Source of the DNA: Ureibacillus manganicus DSM 26584
GTDB lineage: Bacteria > Bacillota > Bacilli > Bacillales_A > Planococcaceae
Reading direction: 5' to 3'
Length of the DNA stretch: 64,000 nucleotides
Assembly (NCBI RefSeq): GCF_000772945.1
Contig: NZ_JPVN01000017.1
Span: 1-64,000, forward strand
Shown piece after piece: positions 61,401 to 64,000 of the stretch (its first letter is position 1; every line of letters begins with the position of its first letter). Below the pieces are notes generated by a model. That model did not search any database. It worked only from the letters and a program-made list of their open reading frames with translations, and had not been told where the DNA came from. A program made the translations under genes and the position numbers.

Positions 61401-62048
61401 GGGGTTAATGCGGATGCAGTGGCGTTAGAATTAGCACAAGACGGCTCATTCTCATTCCCAATGCCTGCTGGCGCAGAATTTGTAACAGTTGTCATTAATG
61501 ATGAAGCTGGTAACGTTGGGGAATTTGTAATTGAAAATGAAATTGTTTTACCTGGAGTGAAACTGGTTGCCAATACAACTGAACTAGAGTTGGAATTAGG
61601 AAAAGAATCACAACTATCGATTAAAGAAGTGACAACAGCAGCAGATGGTAGTACAAGTGAAAAAGACGTAACAAAATCAGCGAAATATACTGTGGCAGAT
61701 AAAAAAGTAGTTTCTGTAAAAAATGGGTTAGTGAAAGCTAATAAAGTAGGAAGTACAACAATTACTGTGAAAAACGGTAATAATGAATTAACAATCAATG
61801 TAACAGTAACGGATGGTGATGTGACAGAACCAGGTGAGCAACAGCCACAAGTAACACTAAGCGTGGACCAAACTCAACTAGAATTGAAAGCTAAAGAACA
61901 GGTGCAGCTGGTAGTGAAAGAAGTAACTACATTGGCAGATGGTACGGTAACAGAAAAAGACGTAACAAATGAAGCTGCCTATAGTGGAAATGGACCTATC
62001 ATTAGCGTGAAAAGCGGCTTAGTTCAAGCGAAAAAAGCAGGATCTTAA
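58476..62048 (+). CDS. Secreted S8 subtilase, Vpr-like, with C-terminal Big2 domains (truncated by a stop)
   Basis: 1190 residues from TTG 58476, chosen for AAGGGAGG 7-8 nt upstream. Order: signal peptide (cleavage near VSANEA), I9-type propeptide, catalytic domain with D229 (VAVLDTGID), H291 (SHGTHVAGT) and S617 (GTSMATPHIAG), and a PA insert around residues 469-520. Beta-rich domains follow, then two Big2-like domains (about 1027-1114 and 1125 on). The last stops at TAA 62046-62048, yet the same frame continues for 19 more codons (TIIIQYGGNNVTVEVTVTK) to TAG 62106-62108 and completes the domain by comparison with the previous one. The enzyme should be secreted and active. Confidence 0.93.
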   Translation: MGKKFVSKFFSLFVVLAMVISLFGPAMTVSANEANVPFKSNSQSESTMQLKAAIVEQLNVIEGGPKLHKDLQGLTGNQEVAVIIHLSEKPVALEKGMSQLKGKGFSATQEKQVRAKVKAQQAAVKKELNAKKVNFKQGYEFDTVLNGFAATVKADDLPTLLTVDGITLVEPDVIVHAMEEPVKSKPIYTTPIKDGQLEAQMNTSISFLGIEKLWNEGYEGQGIKVAVLDTGIDADHPEFAGIYKGGKNFIPHSSTYTVPRADDDASETLPSERPVGVPEFNTNGSSFYTSHGTHVAGTIAAIGANDFGIKGIAPKVDLYAYRVLGAYGSGATSGIVKAIDTAVIEKMDVINLSLGGGSNTETDSGSFAINNAMMAGTIAVIATGNSGPNRGTMGTPATSRLGIAVGNTTNPETKYNGEVNITVGSYNLTKQLQLMGTTFGKDLATQLQGEYELVAVPGLGEAEDYEGLNVNGKVALISRGEIPFVEKIEYAKANGAVATIIHNFAGGSNAPNASGTFLGDAFEFIPTFDMSQTDGDAIREALSGGVGTVTFGNFGSTTSTGDEVNSSSSRGPSTPNFDIKPDVSAPGTNIMSTIPMYKADFPDAVYDEAYARKTGTSMATPHIAGIAALVKQANPTWNAFDVKVALSNTAKLLDTTKFDVFAQGAGRVNAYAAAHPSVLAYALDTAVLDNSGVIVDNLKGTVTFGPQSLKEGNVSISKQVLVKDVAELGGNYTVTVNTTKTFGDAKVTVDNPSFTLEGEQLLNVTLTASQADAPTGSEILGYIHIIGEGSEISLPFAADFSGVAPTEIQNMAITETDLSFDGDGVKDSADLTFTLTGDVTTNYIELWDIMNPDGGYYGDGYIGYLHAGSSLGKGSWRLVVGGQYTPWGSTTSTKIPDGLYTIDFTALTASGVIGDYVGPIVVKTTKPEITGSLADGTVTGQVTDKYIEYNEELTLYGLDYNLNDKLHASYVATINGVNADAVALELAQDGSFSFPMPAGAEFVTVVINDEAGNVGEFVIENEIVLPGVKLVANTTELELELGKESQLSIKEVTTAADGSTSEKDVTKSAKYTVADKKVVSVKNGLVKANKVGSTTITVKNGNNELTINVTVTDGDVTEPGEQQPQVTLSVDQTQLELKAKEQVQLVVKEVTTLADGTVTEKDVTNEAAYSGNGPIISVKSGLVQAKKAGS

Positions 62049-62130
62049 ACAATCATTATTCAATATGGTGGGAATAATGTGACTGTGGAAGTTACTGTTA
62101 CAAAATAGAATTAAAACTATAGGAACAAAC

Positions 62131-62163
62131 TGGGGGCAAGCGTAGTCTTGTCCCTTTTTATTT
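62131..62163 (+). terminator. Terminator after the subtilase gene
   Basis: GGGGCAAG and CTTGTCCC (one G-U-type pair) enclose a short loop and are followed by TTTTTATTT. Confidence 0.6.
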
Positions 62164-62242
62164 GGAAAATGTGGAGCGATTGTACCTGTGAAGATTAATT
62201 ATTACATAATATGCCAATCCTTAGCATCGAGGAGTGGTGCTA

Positions 62243-62347
62243 ATGGAGAATCGTTTTTTTATTGGATTGATCAATGGTTTTATATTAAGTGCTATATTAT
62301 GGGTTTCGATATTCGGGTGGATAAAAATTATTATGAAATTACTTTAG
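62243..62347 (+). CDS. 34-residue membrane microprotein
   Basis: ATG 62243 is preceded by GAGGAG at about 9 nt. The product starts MENRFFIGLINGF, continues as a single strongly hydrophobic segment (ILSAILWVSIFGWIKIIM) and ends KLL. The layout resembles small single-span proteins common in Bacillaceae, whose functions are mostly unknown. A plausible ribosome site and a clean hydrophobic segment support it, but there is no further evidence. Confidence 0.5.
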   Translation: MENRFFIGLINGFILSAILWVSIFGWIKIIMKLL

Positions 62348-62440
62348 GGAACGACTAAAGTAATATTTTTATGGAATGGTATGGGTGTATAAGACATAAA
62401 TTGCTTTATAAATGGTGAGGAGGATGGAGCACTGAGTGAA

Positions 62441-62902
62441 GTGAATTTGAAGACAATGGATATGGTGCGAGTAGCAAAATTGTCTCGTGAGGATTATAAG
62501 GATCTCAATACAGTCGAAAAATGCTTGGAATTTTTTATAGATACAGTTCCTAATAATTCTTATTATTTTCCAATTCGTGGGGAAGGTCATAAACTTTCAA
62601 CAAAATACGATCACACAGGAGCATTAATTTTATTTTCTTATTATAAAAATGTATATGCTCTTGGCTTTATTAAAGATGTGAAAGAAGAAGATAATCGGAT
62701 TGTAGGCGTGTACTTAGAAGAATATAACTATAAGGTATTCGATGATGAAAAATTCTTTGAATTAGAAGAATTAGAAGGAGCTCTTGGATTTGAAATATTT
62801 GATTTTAATTTCAACAATCAAGGCTGGAATGTTCTCACAGGTGAGAATGCACAAATTGTATTTAACTACTTATCTGATGTTAAAGGAATTGATCTAAATT
62901 AA
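62441..62902 (+). CDS. Hypothetical protein, start uncertain (possible CTG)
   Basis: 153 residues from GTG 62441, no family recognised. The middle is a compact beta-rich core (HTGALILFSYYKNVYALGF, then DNRIVGVYLEEYNYKVF), and the C-terminus is acidic and aromatic (FEIFDFNFNNQGWNVLTGE). There is no signal or membrane segment. GTG 62441 lies 17 nt from the only good ribosome site, AGGAGG (62418-62423); a CTG at 62432, in frame, lies at the ideal 8 nt and would add three residues. It ends before a palindrome terminator. Confidence 0.7.
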   Translation: MNLKTMDMVRVAKLSREDYKDLNTVEKCLEFFIDTVPNNSYYFPIRGEGHKLSTKYDHTGALILFSYYKNVYALGFIKDVKEEDNRIVGVYLEEYNYKVFDDEKFFELEELEGALGFEIFDFNFNNQGWNVLTGENAQIVFNYLSDVKGIDLN

Positions 62903-62923
62903 TTTTTTGAATAAGTGATTAGT

Positions 62924-62957
62924 AGGACAGGGTGTAGGTACCTTGTCCTGCTTTTTT
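62924..62957 (+). terminator. AGGACAGG...CCTTGTCCT palindrome terminator
   Basis: Nine-base arms (one G-U) around about 9 nt, followed by GCTTTTTTA. It is another member of the dispersed palindrome family used as a terminator. Confidence 0.8.
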
Positions 62958-63087
62958 ATTGGGACTACAAGCCTGAATCAACAATATATTCTTCTAAATA
63001 AGTAAATATTTAACAATATTATCATAGTATTATCTCTTTCCATATGATACCATTTTGTTGTAATGATAACAAATATTGGAGGTTATT

Positions 63088-64000
63088 ATGATTAAAAGAA
63101 TACTAGGATTTTTACTATCATTCTTATTAGCATTTAGTATAATATTCCCTCAAAATGCTGCAAAGGCAACAGGGGATATTTACATCACCCAAATTAACTT
63201 TATCGATTTGTCGAAAAATTATTGGGCAAATGATGCGATCAACAATATGGCGAAAAGTGGTATTATCAGTGGGTATAAAGATGAAACTTTTCGTCCTGAA
63301 AATCCTGTTTCAAGGGCAGAGTTTGCTACGTTGATCTCAAAGACATTTTATCTAGATTTGCCAACAGGGTCACAGGCAACTTTTTATGACGTTCAGCCAA
63401 GCCATTGGTCTTATCCATATGTCGAAGCTTCAAAAGATTTTTTAACTGGCTATTATCCTCCAAGTGGACGAGCATTTTTTAGTCCAGATATGAATGCAAC
63501 ACGTGAAGACGTTGCTGTAACACTTGTAAAAGCTTTAGGATACACAGTGGATGATTTGAAGAATCGTAGAATCCTAGAGCAAAACTTTAATGATGTCGAT
63601 TCAATCTCTCCAAATTTAAGAGATTATGTTGCAATTGCGTATGAAAAGGAATTATTTAGTGGGTATCCTGATTATACATTTAGAGGCGATGCACCTATTA
63701 ACCGTGCGGAAGTTGCGACTCTACTCTATAAAATTATTAAAAATGCAGCTACGGATGGTAATAGTGATATTGTCCTTGAGGTAAGTGCACCGGAAAAGGT
63801 GAATGAGCCAACAGTTTACATTTCAGGTACAACTTCCCGAGGTGCTACGGTAAAGATTGATGGGAAAGATGTAAATGTCGTTAACGGAAAATTCAATAAT
63901 GGTTATACTCTGAAAGATGAAGGTCTTTATGAATTTGAAGTTACTGCTCGAATTGCAGGTGGGAAAACGAAAACGGTTGTAAAACAAGTATTATTTGAGC
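63088..64000 (+). CDS. SLH-domain surface protein with Ig-like region, 3' partial
   Basis: The frame is open to the window edge (304 codons). ATG 63088 follows GGAGG by 5 nt. Residues 1-30 are a signal peptide (LGFLLSFLLAFSII...AKA). Three SLH domains follow (about 35-215): FIDLSKNYWANDAINNMAKS, with GYKDETFRPENPVSRAEF, then FYDVQPSHWSYPYVEASKDF, then FNDVDSISPNLRDYVAIAYE with GYPDYTFRGDAPINRAEVAT. An Ig-like region begins near residue 230 (LEVSAPEKVNEPTVYISGTT). SLH triplets bind pyruvylated cell-wall polymer, so the protein is surface-anchored. The Ig-like start recalls the giant gene at the left edge. Confidence 0.93.
   Translation, partial: MIKRILGFLLSFLLAFSIIFPQNAAKATGDIYITQINFIDLSKNYWANDAINNMAKSGIISGYKDETFRPENPVSRAEFATLISKTFYLDLPTGSQATFYDVQPSHWSYPYVEASKDFLTGYYPPSGRAFFSPDMNATREDVAVTLVKALGYTVDDLKNRRILEQNFNDVDSISPNLRDYVAIAYEKELFSGYPDYTFRGDAPINRAEVATLLYKIIKNAATDGNSDIVLEVSAPEKVNEPTVYISGTTSRGATVKIDGKDVNVVNGKFNNGYTLKDEGLYEFEVTARIAGGKTKTVVKQVLFE

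Overview
The window comes from an AT-rich, low-GC Gram-positive bacterium, most likely Bacillaceae/Planococcaceae (Lysinibacillus/Solibacillus/Ureibacillus-like; genus is inference). Evidence: strong AGGAGG-type ribosome binding sites with many TTG/GTG starts, a class I preQ1 riboswitch, S-layer-homology (SLH) proteins, a Vpr-like subtilase and CcpA-type cre-like sites. No rRNA, tRNA, CRISPR array or intact insertion sequence was seen.

Layout. 1-3.9 kb: 3' part of a giant Ig-like repeat surface protein. 4-5.4 kb: preQ1-riboswitch-controlled queF plus a VUT-family transporter. 5.4-9.8 kb: an accessory block with a decayed IS1182-like transposase, short palindromic repeats, an unusual Cys-rich protein/transglutaminase-like pair and a divergent ParB-like gene with a problematic start. 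9.8-15 kb: YeiH-type exporter, then a threonine-synthase-like enzyme, a PAS/HTH regulator, RidA and a dicarboxylate/amino-acid symporter. 15-31 kb: scavenging of organic acids and amino-acid derivatives (TctABC with an M20 peptidase and AEC carrier under LysR; YfcC/MFS/M20/MalY under MarR; LysR with an apparent ATT start, GltS and an agmatinase-family enzyme). 31-33 kb: cstA and a broken SLH gene.

34-57 kb: a large catabolic island. A LacI regulator is linked to a palindromic operator (AATCTAAACGNTTAGATT type) found four times: at its own promoter, before a 3-hydroxyacyl-CoA dehydrogenase, and twice before a thiolase/SDR/two-CoA-transferase operon. Between them lie an IclR-led TRAP transporter operon and an operon with a tautomerase, a 2-oxoacid dehydrogenase (E1a, E1b, E2, no E3), VOC proteins, a mandelate-racemase-type enzyme, a zinc dehydrogenase, glycerate kinase and a LarA-family nickel racemase. 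The set suggests import of a hydroxylated organic acid, isomerisation/dehydration and oxidation to a 2-oxoacid, decarboxylation to acyl-CoA and thiolysis; the substrate cannot be named from sequence.

The most unusual signal is a pair of non-coding tandem arrays (33341-33911 and 50811-51375), unrelated in sequence but both with a 52-bp period and an inverted-arm architecture. Each lies just upstream of a promoter carrying the LacI-type operator, and together they bracket the 17-kb core of the island. In the second array some modules change both arms together (compensatory change), suggesting that the fold is maintained.

57-64 kb: a uridine-kinase-like P-loop protein with an ECF S-component, a secreted subtilase with an apparent nonsense codon in its last domain, a 34-residue membrane protein, an unknown protein, and the start of an SLH/Ig-like surface protein running off the window.
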